NCBI RefSeq assembly: GCF_002929375.1
Contig: NZ_PJIP01000003.1
Location: 124,001-188,000, forward strand
DNA: 64,000 nt
From: Arthrobacter sp. DWC3
GTDB lineage: Bacteria; Actinomycetota; Actinomycetes; Actinomycetales; Micrococcaceae
Direction of reading: 5' to 3'
The notes under the pieces were generated by a model. It was not told where the DNA came from, ran no database searches, and worked only from the letters and a program-made list of their open reading frames with translations. Shown here in pieces: positions 34,245-42,482 of the stretch; positions within the stretch are counted from its first letter, which is position 1; every line of letters begins with the position of its first letter. The position numbers were made by a program, and so were the translations under genes.

Positions 34245-35082
34245 CCTCGATGGCCTGAGGGTTCCGATCCACACAGACGAAGCGGCGACCGAGTTTCCCG
34301 GCCACGGCACCGAGCGTCCCGGAGCCTGCGAAGAAGTCGAGCACCCAATCGCCCTCCCGGCTGCTGGCTGCCACGGCACGCCGCAACAGGCCTTCGGGCT
34401 TCTGCGTGGGGTAGCCGGTCTTCTCCCGACCCGTCGGAGACACGATGGTGTGCCACCACACGTCGGTGGGCAGCTTGCCGAGGGCTGCCTTCTCCGCGGT
34501 CACGAGGCCCGGCGCCATGTACGGCTCCCGGTCCACCTCGTCACTGTTGAAGTAGTAGCCGGTGGGGTTCTTGACGTACACGAGGATGTTGTCGTGCTTC
34601 GCCGGCCACTTGCGCTTGGCCCGCGCACCGTAGTCGTAAGCCCAGATGATCTCGTTCAGGAAGCACTCCCGCCCGAACAGGGCGTCGAGCATGACCTTCG
34701 CATAGTGCACCTCGCGGTAATCAAGATGCAGGTACAGCGTGCCGTCGTCGGCCAGGAGGCGCCACGCCTCGGCGAGGCGGGGCCAGAGGAAGTCCCAGTA
34801 GTCCTCGAAGGCGTCGTCGTAGCTCGCGAGCATGCCCTTGACCGTCGAGTAGGACAGCCCCTTGAAGCCGATGCGATCCCCCTCGCCCTGCACCGCCCGC
34901 ACCATGGAGGTCTGCTGGCGGCGCTGCACGCGGCCGGTGTTGAACGGCGGGTCCACGTAGATCATCGTGAACGCCGCATCCGGCAGGGTGGTGAGGTACT
35001 CCGCGTTGTCGGCGTACACCACGAGATTAGCGCCGTCCGCGCTCCACGAAGGAGGCGCGGACGGCACAGGAAGTTCCGACAC
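34213..35082 (-). CDS. Beta-class DNA methyltransferase (N6-adenine or N4-cytosine)
   Basis: A 289-residue enzyme. Motif IV DPPFNTG comes first (about residue 44), then a target-recognition part (TSMVRAVQGEGDRIGFKGLSY, YDYGARAKRKWPAKHDNILVYV), TQKPEGLLRRAV and finally the SAM motif DFFAGSGTLGAVAGKLGR. That order (IV before I) defines the beta class. DPPF is used instead of the more common DPPY, which still fits activity. No restriction enzyme gene is adjacent apart from the convergent HNH protein, so it may be an orphan regulator methylase or part of an unusual pair. GTG 35082 lies 6 nt after the DEAD-helicase stop, so the two are co-transcribed. Confidence 0.9.
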   Translation of the reverse strand: MSELPVPSAPPSWSADGANLVVYADNAEYLTTLPDAAFTMIYVDPPFNTGRVQRRQQTSMVRAVQGEGDRIGFKGLSYSTVKGMLASYDDAFEDYWDFLWPRLAEAWRLLADDGTLYLHLDYREVHYAKVMLDALFGRECFLNEIIWAYDYGARAKRKWPAKHDNILVYVKNPTGYYFNSDEVDREPYMAPGLVTAEKAALGKLPTDVWWHTIVSPTGREKTGYPTQKPEGLLRRAVAASSREGDWVLDFFAGSGTLGAVAGKLGRRFVCVDRNPQAIEVMQSRLAPWT

Positions 35083-35088
35083 CGGGTG

Positions 35089-36834
35089 TCAGTCCTCCGT
35101 GCTGCCGACAGGCTTCCCGACGACCTCGCCGTTGCGGCGGCGGGTGCGGCTGCGGCGCGGACGATCGCCCGCGGGCGCCTCACCCTCGCCACCGGAACGA
35201 CGACGGCGTCCGCCGCCCTCCACCGCGTCGGCCGGAGCCGGTGCGGCGGGGGCCTCGGTGCCACCGGTGCTGTTGCCTCCGCGGCCACGGCCGCGGGAAC
35301 CCCTCGAGCCCTCGCCGGAGGCGGAGCCCGAACTGGACCCGGAGCTCGAACCGGCACCGTCGCGACGCGGGCCACCGCGTCCGCCGGAACGACCGCGCCC
35401 GCCGTCGTCGCCGTGTGCGCCGCCGCCGCGCTTACCGGTCTCACCGAGGTCCTCGAGGACCTCGGCCTGGATACCGGCGAGCTTGCGGTCCTTGCGGGGC
35501 AGGCGGCCCTTGGTGCCCTCGGGGATGTCGAGGTCCGTGTAGAGGTGCGGCGACGAGGAGTAGGTCTCGACAGGATCGGGCGTGTCGAGTCCGAGCGCCT
35601 TGTTGATGAGGCCCCAGCGCGGTACGTCGTCCCAGTCCACGAACGTGACCGCGGTACCTTTCTTGCCGGCGCGGCCCGTGCGGCCCACGCGGTGCAGGTA
35701 GGCCTTCTCGTCCTCGGGGCACTGGTAGTTGATGACGTGCGTGATGTCCTCGACGTCGATGCCGCGTGCCGCGACCTCGGTGGCGACGAGCACGTCGATC
35801 TTGTCGCCGCGGAACGCACGCAGCGCCTGTTCGCGGGCACCCTGTCCCAGGTCGCCGTGGATGGCACCGGCCGCGAAACCGCGGTCGATCAGTTCCTCGG
35901 AGAGCTTCGCGGCGGTGCGCTTGGTCTTGCAGAAGATGATGGCGCGGCCGCGATTGCGGGCCTGCAGGATACGGGCCACCACCTCGGCCTTGTCCAGGTT
36001 GTGCGCCCGGTAGATGACCTGGCGGATGTCCTTCTTGGTGATGCCCTCGTCCTCGGGATCCGCGGCGCGGATGTGCGTGGGCTGCGTCATGTAGCGGCGT
36101 GCCATCGCGATGACGGGACCGGGCATGGTCGCGGAGAACAGGAGCGTCTGACGGACCGGGGGCGTAGCGGCGATGAGGGTCTCGACGTCGGGCAGGAAGC
36201 CGAGGTCCAGCATCTCGTCAGCCTCGTCGAGCACCACGATCTTCACGTTCTTGAGCACCAGCAGCTTCTGCCGGTACAGGTCGATCAGGCGTCCGGGCGT
36301 GCCGACCACGATCTCGACGCCCTTCTTGATGGCCTCGATCTGGGGCTCGTACGCGCGGCCGCCGTAGATGGTGACGATGCGCGCGTTACGCTTCTTCGCC
36401 GCCGTCGTGAGGTCGTTCGCCACCTGCACGGCGAGCTCGCGCGTCGGCACGACGACGAGGGCCTGCGGGGCGCCGGGGACCGGCAGCTTCTCGTAGCCGG
36501 CGTCGTCCGGTCCGACCACGCGCTGGATCGCCGGGATGCCGAAGCCGAGGGTCTTGCCCGTGCCGGTCTTCGCCTGCCCGATGATGTCGTGGCCGCCGAG
36601 GGCGATCGAGAGCGTCATCGCCTGGATGGGGAAGGGGTGGATGATGCCGGCGTCGCTGAGCGACTCGACGATGTCGGGGCGGACGTTGAAGTCCGCGAAG
36701 GTCTCCGGGACGACCGCGTGCGGCTCCTCGGTGGTGACCAGCGTCTCCTCGACGTCGATGGCGTCGACCGAATCGTCGGCGACGAGGTGGTGGGCATCCG
36801 TCACCGGGGTGTTGCCTGAGTTGATGTCGTGCAC
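35089..36834 (-). CDS. DEAD-box ATP-dependent RNA helicase
   Basis: A 581-residue helicase with complete motifs: Q motif FADFNVRPDIVESLSDAGIIHPFPIQ, AKTGTGKT, PTRELAVQV, VVLDEADEML, SAT, then domain 2 with IIFCKTKRTA, VATEVAARGIDVE and HRVGRTGRAGKKG. The C-terminal 130 residues are Arg/Gly/Ser-rich, basic and disordered, as in RhlE/DeaD-type helicases that act on ribosome assembly or cold-stressed mRNA. GTG 36834 lacks a ribosome binding site. The 283-nt upstream gap may be a long leader. The methyltransferase gene follows 6 nt after the stop. In mycobacteria RhlE is near the same moeZ/TetR/DUF3107 set. Confidence 0.93.
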   Translation of the reverse strand: MHDINSGNTPVTDAHHLVADDSVDAIDVEETLVTTEEPHAVVPETFADFNVRPDIVESLSDAGIIHPFPIQAMTLSIALGGHDIIGQAKTGTGKTLGFGIPAIQRVVGPDDAGYEKLPVPGAPQALVVVPTRELAVQVANDLTTAAKKRNARIVTIYGGRAYEPQIEAIKKGVEIVVGTPGRLIDLYRQKLLVLKNVKIVVLDEADEMLDLGFLPDVETLIAATPPVRQTLLFSATMPGPVIAMARRYMTQPTHIRAADPEDEGITKKDIRQVIYRAHNLDKAEVVARILQARNRGRAIIFCKTKRTAAKLSEELIDRGFAAGAIHGDLGQGAREQALRAFRGDKIDVLVATEVAARGIDVEDITHVINYQCPEDEKAYLHRVGRTGRAGKKGTAVTFVDWDDVPRWGLINKALGLDTPDPVETYSSSPHLYTDLDIPEGTKGRLPRKDRKLAGIQAEVLEDLGETGKRGGGAHGDDGGRGRSGGRGGPRRDGAGSSSGSSSGSASGEGSRGSRGRGRGGNSTGGTEAPAAPAPADAVEGGGRRRRSGGEGEAPAGDRPRRSRTRRRNGEVVGKPVGSTED

Positions 36835-37117
36835 GTTCTACCGTTCATTCAGGCCCCGCGGCCGCTGAGGCTCGACGCCTTCGATGGGTTCATCCGGGGC
36901 GGAGCGTATCGGCGGGCGCCAGGGCGTCCAGTGGAAGCCGATCGCGGGCTTGCGACTGCGTGCGGGCTGCGGAGGGAGACCTGCGCCCGCGGGAACTCGG
37001 GATCGAGTAGGTACTGCGGGTTATCGGGAGAGTGATAACGACCGGGCATCCATTACTACAGCTTCAAGCCTACCCTGCCCGTCCCTCGCGGGTGTCATCG
37101 CACGTTGCGTGGCGGGG
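36835..37117 (-). promoter_or_regulatory. Upstream region or long leader of the DEAD-helicase gene
   Basis: 283 nt without a credible gene. A hairpin GTTATC-8 nt-GATAAC lies at 37020-37039 within an AT-richer patch (37014-37072), which probably holds the promoter; on the minus strand TAGTAAT (rc of 37052-37058) is a possible -10. A start there would give a leader of roughly 200 nt. Confidence 0.4.
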
Positions 37118-38620
37118 TCAGCGCGGGCCGTCCGGCCGCGCGTCCGGCGGTTTGACCTCGAAGCGCAGGCGACGGTGCGCGATATCGGCATCCAGCAGCA
37201 CGACGGTGACACGCTCACCCGCCACCAGCTCGCCGTAGCACTTGGCCTCGAGCGGCGGCTCGGTGACCTGCACCGTGCCGGACAGGCGCGGCGCCTGCTT
37301 CCCGGGGGCGTCCTCGACGGCGGGTGGCGAGCCCTGCAGGACGACGGCGGAGAACGCCTCCCCGATGCGGTTGCTCAGCAGGGCGGCCTGCACGGCGTCC
37401 ATGGCACCGGAATCGAGGCGGGACGCCGTCTGGTTGGAGGACGTCATGAGGGCGTTGAGGTCCGGCAGGGCCGCACGCACCCATGCGGGCACATCCTCAC
37501 CGGCGCAGAGCGACGCGCAGATCACGAGGACGAAGCGGTCCACGAGGCGCCGGAGGGGAGCCGTAGTGTGCGCGTACGGTGCCGCGATCGCGGACTGCAC
37601 GACGGCGTCGGGCACCTCCCCGTCGAACGCCGTGTAACCCGCACCCCGGAACAGCGACGCCGCGGCGTGCATCAGCGCGAGCTGGCGCGGATCGGTGACG
37701 TCGAGCGTGCGCAGGAACGCGCCGTAGGGCATCCCGGCGGGCCAGGGGTGCTCGAGCGCCTCGGACTGGCGCCGGAACTTCGCGAGCGCGCCGTCGTCGG
37801 GCTCGGGCATGGTGCGCAGGATGCCGATACCGCCGTCGATCATCATGCGGGCCGCGGCCATGCCGGTCATGAGGGAGATCTGGGCGTTCCAGTCCTCGCA
37901 GGGCAGGGCGGGCTCCGTGACGATCCCGTAGCTCTCGCCGTCGTGGGTGATCTCCTGGCGGGGGAGGTTGAGGCTCGCGCCGCCGCGGTCGAGCTCCTGC
38001 TGGATGCGGCGCACGCCGATCTCCCTCAGGAGGGTGAGCTGCTCGTCAGCGGTGCCGGCATCGATCTCCGCCTGCACCTGCGCGTAGGTGAGCTGGCGCC
38101 GGCTGCGGACGACGGCGCGCCCGACCGTCACGGACTCCACGACCGCCTCGGCGTCGAGACGGAAGTGCCAGACGAAGGCGGGGCGGTCGGCGTCGGGGAG
38201 GAGGCTCGCGGCGTCCTCGGAAATGACCTCCGGATGCAGCGAGATCCGCCCGTCCGGCGCGTAGAGGGTCTGCCCGCGGAGCCGCGCCTCGGCGTCGACG
38301 GCGCCGCCGGGGCGGACGAAGAGCGGCACGTCGGCGATCGCGTACCAGACCTCGTAGCCCGCGCCGTCGGTGGTGCCTGTGCGCTCGAGGTGCACGGCCT
38401 GGTCGAGGTCGGTTGAGCCCGGCGGGTCGATGGTGAGGAAGGGGAGGTCCCGCAGATCCGTCCCCGGGAGGTCCTGGGCCGCCACGGCGTCCCGCGCCTC
38501 CTGGAGGACGTCCTCGGGGAAGTCCTCGCGGACCTCCAGTTCCTCACGCAGAGTGCGCAGCGACTCCGTGAGGCGCTGCTGGGACTCCCGGTCCCTGAGA
38601 TCCATATGCTGTGCGGGCAC
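37118..38620 (-). CDS. RNB-domain ribonuclease
   Basis: A 500-residue exoribonuclease of the RNase II/R superfamily. The RNB core has the metal-binding signature FLTIDPPGSTDLDQAVHL, then YEVWYAIADVPLFV, LYAPDGRISLHPEVISED, SLMTGMAAARMMI, and TTAPLRRLVDRFVL late in the domain. It lacks the N-terminal cold-shock domains of RNase II and is shorter than RNase R, matching the actinobacterial single-domain type. I chose GTG 38620, 7 nt after TACCGT; an upstream frame extends to 38650 and an ATG lies at 38605. It is on the same strand as the helicase, a plausible functional neighbour in RNA turnover. Confidence 0.87.
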   Translation of the reverse strand: MPAQHMDLRDRESQQRLTESLRTLREELEVREDFPEDVLQEARDAVAAQDLPGTDLRDLPFLTIDPPGSTDLDQAVHLERTGTTDGAGYEVWYAIADVPLFVRPGGAVDAEARLRGQTLYAPDGRISLHPEVISEDAASLLPDADRPAFVWHFRLDAEAVVESVTVGRAVVRSRRQLTYAQVQAEIDAGTADEQLTLLREIGVRRIQQELDRGGASLNLPRQEITHDGESYGIVTEPALPCEDWNAQISLMTGMAAARMMIDGGIGILRTMPEPDDGALAKFRRQSEALEHPWPAGMPYGAFLRTLDVTDPRQLALMHAAASLFRGAGYTAFDGEVPDAVVQSAIAAPYAHTTAPLRRLVDRFVLVICASLCAGEDVPAWVRAALPDLNALMTSSNQTASRLDSGAMDAVQAALLSNRIGEAFSAVVLQGSPPAVEDAPGKQAPRLSGTVQVTEPPLEAKCYGELVAGERVTVVLLDADIAHRRLRFEVKPPDARPDGPR

Positions 38621-38684
38621 AGGCCTTACGGTAACGCACGTCACAGACATCGGGGATTCCCCCGCCGCGGGAAGCCCGGGCTTG

Positions 38685-39131
38685 CTAGGAGTCGCGGGGG
38701 CGGAGCGACTCCACGGCCTTCAGCACGCGGCGATCGCGCGTGTCGGCGCCCTTCGCCTGCTCGATCGGCAGGACGAGCGCCTTCCGCCGGCTGACGGAGA
38801 GGGCTCCGAATGCGGCGACGAGTGCGGGATCGGCCGAGAGGGCGTCGGCCAGGTCCTCCGGCATGTCGACCGTCCGCTCCTCACGGTCCAGGTCGAGGGT
38901 CACCGCGACCGTCCGGCCGGCCACCAGTCCCGCGGCGCTCCGGTGCTCGGCACTGACGGGGATCATCGCGCGGCCGTTCATCGACCCGACGGTGGTGCGG
39001 CAGGTGTAGGCACCGAGCGTCACCGTCACCACAGGGCGCCTGCCCCCGCCGAGCGCTGTCAGCACGTCCTCGGGCACTTCGATGCCCGTGGCCGTGCGGC
39101 CCGCCGGTTCGAGGACGGTCGAGAACTCCAC
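38685..39131 (-). CDS. YdeI/OmdA-like protein with DUF1905 domain
   Basis: A 148-residue protein. The first 95 residues are a DUF1905 beta-barrel (FSTVLEPAGRTATGIEVPEDVL, VTVTLGAYTCRTTVGSMNGRAMIPVSAEHR, GRTVAVTLDLDREERTVDMPEDLADAL); the last 45 are the OmdA/YdeI helical motif (FGALSVSRRKALVLPIEQAKGADTRDRRVLKAVESL). Start GTG 39131 has GGCAGGAT upstream. It is divergent from the ferritin-like gene and precedes the RNB ribonuclease gene. Proteins of this group are linked to bacteriocin protection in some bacteria, but no role is established here. Confidence 0.88.
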   Translation of the reverse strand: MEFSTVLEPAGRTATGIEVPEDVLTALGGGRRPVVTVTLGAYTCRTTVGSMNGRAMIPVSAEHRSAAGLVAGRTVAVTLDLDREERTVDMPEDLADALSADPALVAAFGALSVSRRKALVLPIEQAKGADTRDRRVLKAVESLRPRDS

Positions 39132-39302
39132 GCGATCCTGCCTTCCGCCCGGCCACCGGCCCGGGTCCGCGATGACCGGCAGGGCGTCCCTGATCCCTCC
39201 GGTCGGAGGAGACCGAGCATGGACGGGCCGCGGCGGAGTGCAACAGTCCGCGGCGCCGCCCGGCCGGTTGCCGCGCCCCCCGGAGTGCGTACTCTTAGCA
39301 GA

Positions 39303-40037
39303 ATGAACAACGGCTCCTCCGACACCACGGCCCTCTCGGCGACCGCACGGGACCGCTCCGTTCCCGAGGCCCCGGAGGACCCGCTCGCGAATCCCCTGTA
39401 CGCGCGCTTCGTCACCGATCTGCTCGGTATCGTCGCCTACGGTGAGCTGTCGGGCTTTGAACGGCTGTCCTCGGACGCCCGGTTCTCGCCCACCCTCACG
39501 GACCGCGCCGGTCTGGGCCGGCTGGCCGTGCAGGAGTTCGAGCACTTCGAGCTGGTGGCCGCGTTCCTCGCGGACCTCGGCATCACGATCGAGGACGCCA
39601 TGGCACCGTTCCAGGCATCCATCGACGCCTTCCACGAGCGGACCCGCCCCGGGGACTGGTACGAATCCCTCATGAAGGCCTACGTCATCGACGCCTTCTC
39701 CGGCGACTTCTACCGGTCCCTGGCCGACAGCTTCGACCCACGGACCCGCGAACTCATCAGCGCCATCGACACCGGGGACGGCGCGGCCCACCTGCAGCGT
39801 CGCCTGAAGGAGGCGCTCGCCGACGATCCGCGGCTCGCCTCGCGCCTGGCGCTCTGGGGCCGCCGCCTGGTGGGGGAGGCCCTGACCCAGGCGCAGCGCG
39901 TGGGGATCGAGCGCGAGTACCTGGCCGGGCTCCTCTTCGCGAACGAGCCGGACCACACGCAGCACACCACGGCGCTGTTCGCACAGCTCACCCGGAATCA
40001 CTCGCGGCGCATGAGCGCGCTGGGCCTCACAGCCTAG
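39303..40037 (+). CDS. Ferritin-fold (MiaE-like) protein
   Basis: A 244-residue helical protein related to tRNA-(ms2io6A)-hydroxylase (MiaE), with candidate di-iron residues in IVAYGELSGFERL, AVQEFEHFELVAAFL, YVIDAFSGDFYRSLA and the late helix VGIEREYLAGLLF. It is the actinobacterial ferritin-like protein found next to DUF3107 and TetR genes (Rv3210c position in M. tuberculosis). The hydroxylase activity is not shown for this group. ATG 39303 lies 7 nt after TACTCT and has no ribosome binding site. Confidence 0.85.
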   Translation: MNNGSSDTTALSATARDRSVPEAPEDPLANPLYARFVTDLLGIVAYGELSGFERLSSDARFSPTLTDRAGLGRLAVQEFEHFELVAAFLADLGITIEDAMAPFQASIDAFHERTRPGDWYESLMKAYVIDAFSGDFYRSLADSFDPRTRELISAIDTGDGAAHLQRRLKEALADDPRLASRLALWGRRLVGEALTQAQRVGIEREYLAGLLFANEPDHTQHTTALFAQLTRNHSRRMSALGLTA

Positions 40038-40068
40038 GCGAATCGCCGGTCGAACTCCCGGCGCCTGT

Positions 40069-40100
40069 CCCGGAACGCGAAGGACCCGGAACGCGAAGGA
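40069..40100. repeat. 16-bp direct repeat
   Basis: Two identical, adjacent 16-bp copies (40069-40084 and 40085-40100) in the convergent gap between the ferritin-fold gene and DUF3107. Confidence 0.85.
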
Positions 40101-40137
40101 CCCGTGACCGACGGCACAGGCCGCCGGGCACGGGTCC
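40098..40137. terminator. Imperfect terminator hairpin
   Basis: 9-bp arms (40098-40106 and 40129-40137) enclosing a smaller CGGC/GCCG pairing, plus a second small stem at 40144-40159. It sits between convergent genes and can end either transcript. Confidence 0.55.
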
Positions 40138-40162
40138 CGGAGCGGGAAGGTAGCTTCCCGGG

Positions 40163-40387
40163 CTAGAGCGCGCCGAAGCCCACCCGTCGCGTCTCCTCGG
40201 CGCCGATCTCGACGTAGCCGAGCACCGACGTCGGGACGATCACCTGACGACCCTTCGCGTCCTTCAGCCGCAGCTCGGTGCCGCCGCTCATCGCCTGGGC
40301 CACGAGGTCGGCGATGGCGTCAGCGCTCTCGGAGGATTCGAGGATGATCTCGCGGTTGACGTTCTGGATACCGATCTTGACTTCCAC
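40163..40387 (-). CDS. DUF3107 family protein
   Basis: A 74-residue protein, MEVKIGIQNVNREIILESSESADAIADLV, then GTELRLKDAKGRQVIVPTSVLGYVEIG, the DUF3107 pattern (TB9.4-like in mycobacteria). GTG 40387 has AGGAGG 9 nt upstream. It probably forms a small alpha/beta fold with an ATP-synthase-independent, unknown role. It lies 48 nt downstream of the TetR gene on the same strand, an arrangement kept across actinobacteria. Confidence 0.93.
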   Translation of the reverse strand: MEVKIGIQNVNREIILESSESADAIADLVAQAMSGGTELRLKDAKGRQVIVPTSVLGYVEIGAEETRRVGFGAL

Positions 40388-40435
40388 GGCGTATGCCTCC
40401 TGTTGTGTGGGCGTTCTACTGCTTCGAAAACTACC

Positions 40436-41056
40436 CTAGATCTCCTTGGGGAAACGGCTGATTCCGCGCCAAGCTAAACGGTAGATGAGCTCCGCCGCGG
40501 CATCGATGTCGAGGCTGCCCTCGGTCTCGAGCCAGTAGCGCGCGCTGACCTGGGCCATGCCCGCGAGTCCGCGCCCCAGCAGCGTGGCCTCCACCGTCGA
40601 GAGCTGCGTGTCGCCCGCGATCACGCCGGCGATCGCGCTCGCGAACTGGGCGTTGAACTCCTCGAGCCGGCTCCGGACGTCGGGCTCGTTGCCGATGTCC
40701 GACTCGAACACGAGCCGGTGCGCCTGGCTGTCCTGCGCGATGAACTGGAAGTAGGCGCGCATGGTCGCGTGGACGCGGAGCTTGTTGTCGTCGGTGGAGC
40801 GCAGCGCGTCGACGAGCAGCTGCGTGAGTTCGGCGAGGTGCCCGTCGAGCAGCGCGAGGTACAGATCGCGCTTGCCGGGGAAGTGCTGGTACAGCACCGG
40901 CTTGCTGACGCGGGCCGCCACGGCGATGTCGTCCATCGCGGCACCGTGGTAGCCGTTGCTCACGAAGACTTCCTGCGCGGCCGCCAGGAGCTGGCGCCGT
41001 CGCTCGTCCCGCGGCAACCGGACGGCTTTTCCTGCGGTGGTCGGTTCAGCACTCAC
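40436..41056 (-). CDS. TetR-family transcriptional regulator
   Basis: A 206-residue repressor-type protein. The DNA-binding part is RRRQLLAAAQEVFVSNGYHGAAMDDIAVAARVSKPVLYQHFPGKRDLYLALLD, a standard TetR helix-turn-helix. The ligand domain (about 75-200) includes FQFIAQDSQAHRLVFESDIGNEPDV. Start GTG 41056 has no ribosome binding site; longer readings upstream run antisense through moeZ and are rejected. It corresponds in position to Rv3208 of M. tuberculosis, followed by DUF3107. Confidence 0.9.
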   Translation of the reverse strand: MSAEPTTAGKAVRLPRDERRRQLLAAAQEVFVSNGYHGAAMDDIAVAARVSKPVLYQHFPGKRDLYLALLDGHLAELTQLLVDALRSTDDNKLRVHATMRAYFQFIAQDSQAHRLVFESDIGNEPDVRSRLEEFNAQFASAIAGVIAGDTQLSTVEATLLGRGLAGMAQVSARYWLETEGSLDIDAAAELIYRLAWRGISRFPKEI

Positions 41057-41218
41057 GGAAGGTAGTCCTCGGGCTCTGCGGGCGGGGGGTCCGCCCAGTT
41101 TACCCACCGGTAGGCGGCGGCCCGCCGCGGCGGGGGAGGGCGCCCGGCAGCGAGCCCCTCGCCAGGCGTCCTGACCCGCCCGCTGGCTCTGCACCGGCGG
41201 CGGGTCATACCCTTGGGC

Positions 41219-42463
41219 ATGACCGCTTCCCCGTCGCAGGCCCCCGCGGCTCCCCAGCCCCTCCCGCCGTCGCCACGCGGTCCCGGCGACGGCCTGCCGC
41301 CGCTGGTCGAGGCGACGGGGAGCCTGACGCAGGAGGAGACGCTCAGGTACTCGCGGCACCTGATCATCCCCGGCTTCGGTACCGAGGCGCAGCTGCGCCT
41401 CAAGAACGCGCGCGTCCTCGTGATCGGCGCGGGCGGCCTCGGGTCGCCGGCGCTGCTCTACCTCGCGGCGGCGGGCGTGGGGACGCTCGGGATCGTGGAC
41501 GACGACGGCGTGGAGCTCTCCAACCTGCAGCGCCAGGTCATCCACGGCATGCCGGACCTCGGCCGGTCGAAGGCGGAATCCGCCCGCGACAGCATCCTGG
41601 CGCTCAACCCGCTCGTGGACGTCGTGCTGCACGAGCACCGGCTGGAGCGCGGGAACGCGCTCGAGCTGTTCTCCGGGTACGACCTGATCGTCGACGGCAC
41701 GGACAACTTCGCCACGCGCTACCTCGTCAACGACGCCGCGGCGATCCTCGGCAAGCCGTACGTGTGGGGCTCGATCCTGCGCTTCGACGGCCAGGTGAGC
41801 GTCTTCTGGCAGGACCACGGCCCCACCTACCGCGACCTGTACCCGGAGGCGCCGCCGCCCGGCTCCGTGCCGTCCTGCGCGGAGGGCGGCGTGCTCGGCG
41901 TGCTGTGCGGGCAGATCGGCTCGGTGATGGTCAACGAGGCCGTCAAGCTCATCACCGGGGTGGGCACCACGCTGCTCGGCAGGGTGCTGGTGTTCGACGC
42001 GCTGGAGATGACCTGGCGGGAACTGCGCGTACGGCCCGACCCGGCCGCCGCACGCATCACGGAACTCGTCGACTACGAGCAGTTCTGCGGCCTGACACCC
42101 GCGCCGGTGTCGCCCGACGACCCGGAGGACACGGTGCCGACGGTCTCCGTCGAGGAGCTCGCCGCGCTGCTCGCGGCGCGCTCGGCGGGCGGCGCGGACT
42201 TCGACCTGCTGGACGTGCGCAACCCCGAGGAACACGCGATCGTGAGCATCGACGGCGCCGTGCTCGTGCCGAAGAACCTGATCCTCGACGGGGACGCGGT
42301 GATCGACGGCGGCAGGACGGTGTACGTCCACTGCAAGTCCGGGGTGCGGTCGGCCGACGTCGTCCGGTTCCTCCGCGGGCAGGGGCACCGCGACGCGGTG
42401 TCGGTGGACGGCGGCGTCATCGAGTGGGTGCGGCGGATCGAGCCGGGGAAGATGACCTACTGA
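41219..42463 (+). CDS. moeZ: Adenylyltransferase/sulfurtransferase MoeZ (ThiF + rhodanese)
   Basis: A 414-residue two-domain protein. The ThiF/MoeB domain has VIGAGGLGSPALLYLAAAGVG (ATP loop), DDDGVELSNLQRQ, the catalytic DGTDNFATRYLVND and VPSCAEGGVLGVLCG. The rhodanese domain (about 310-410) carries the persulfide cysteine C372 in HCKSGVRSADV. It activates sulfur-carrier proteins (MoaD, ThiS, CysO types) by adenylation and thiocarboxylation. The zinc CxxC of E. coli MoeB is replaced by TYRDLYPE, as is usual in actinobacterial MoeZ. ATG 41219 lies 5 nt after TACCCT. It is convergent with hemA. Confidence 0.93.
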   Translation: MTASPSQAPAAPQPLPPSPRGPGDGLPPLVEATGSLTQEETLRYSRHLIIPGFGTEAQLRLKNARVLVIGAGGLGSPALLYLAAAGVGTLGIVDDDGVELSNLQRQVIHGMPDLGRSKAESARDSILALNPLVDVVLHEHRLERGNALELFSGYDLIVDGTDNFATRYLVNDAAAILGKPYVWGSILRFDGQVSVFWQDHGPTYRDLYPEAPPPGSVPSCAEGGVLGVLCGQIGSVMVNEAVKLITGVGTTLLGRVLVFDALEMTWRELRVRPDPAAARITELVDYEQFCGLTPAPVSPDDPEDTVPTVSVEELAALLAARSAGGADFDLLDVRNPEEHAIVSIDGAVLVPKNLILDGDAVIDGGRTVYVHCKSGVRSADVVRFLRGQGHRDAVSVDGGVIEWVRRIEPGKMTY

Positions 42464-42482
42464 CGCGCCCGGACCCCGTGGG

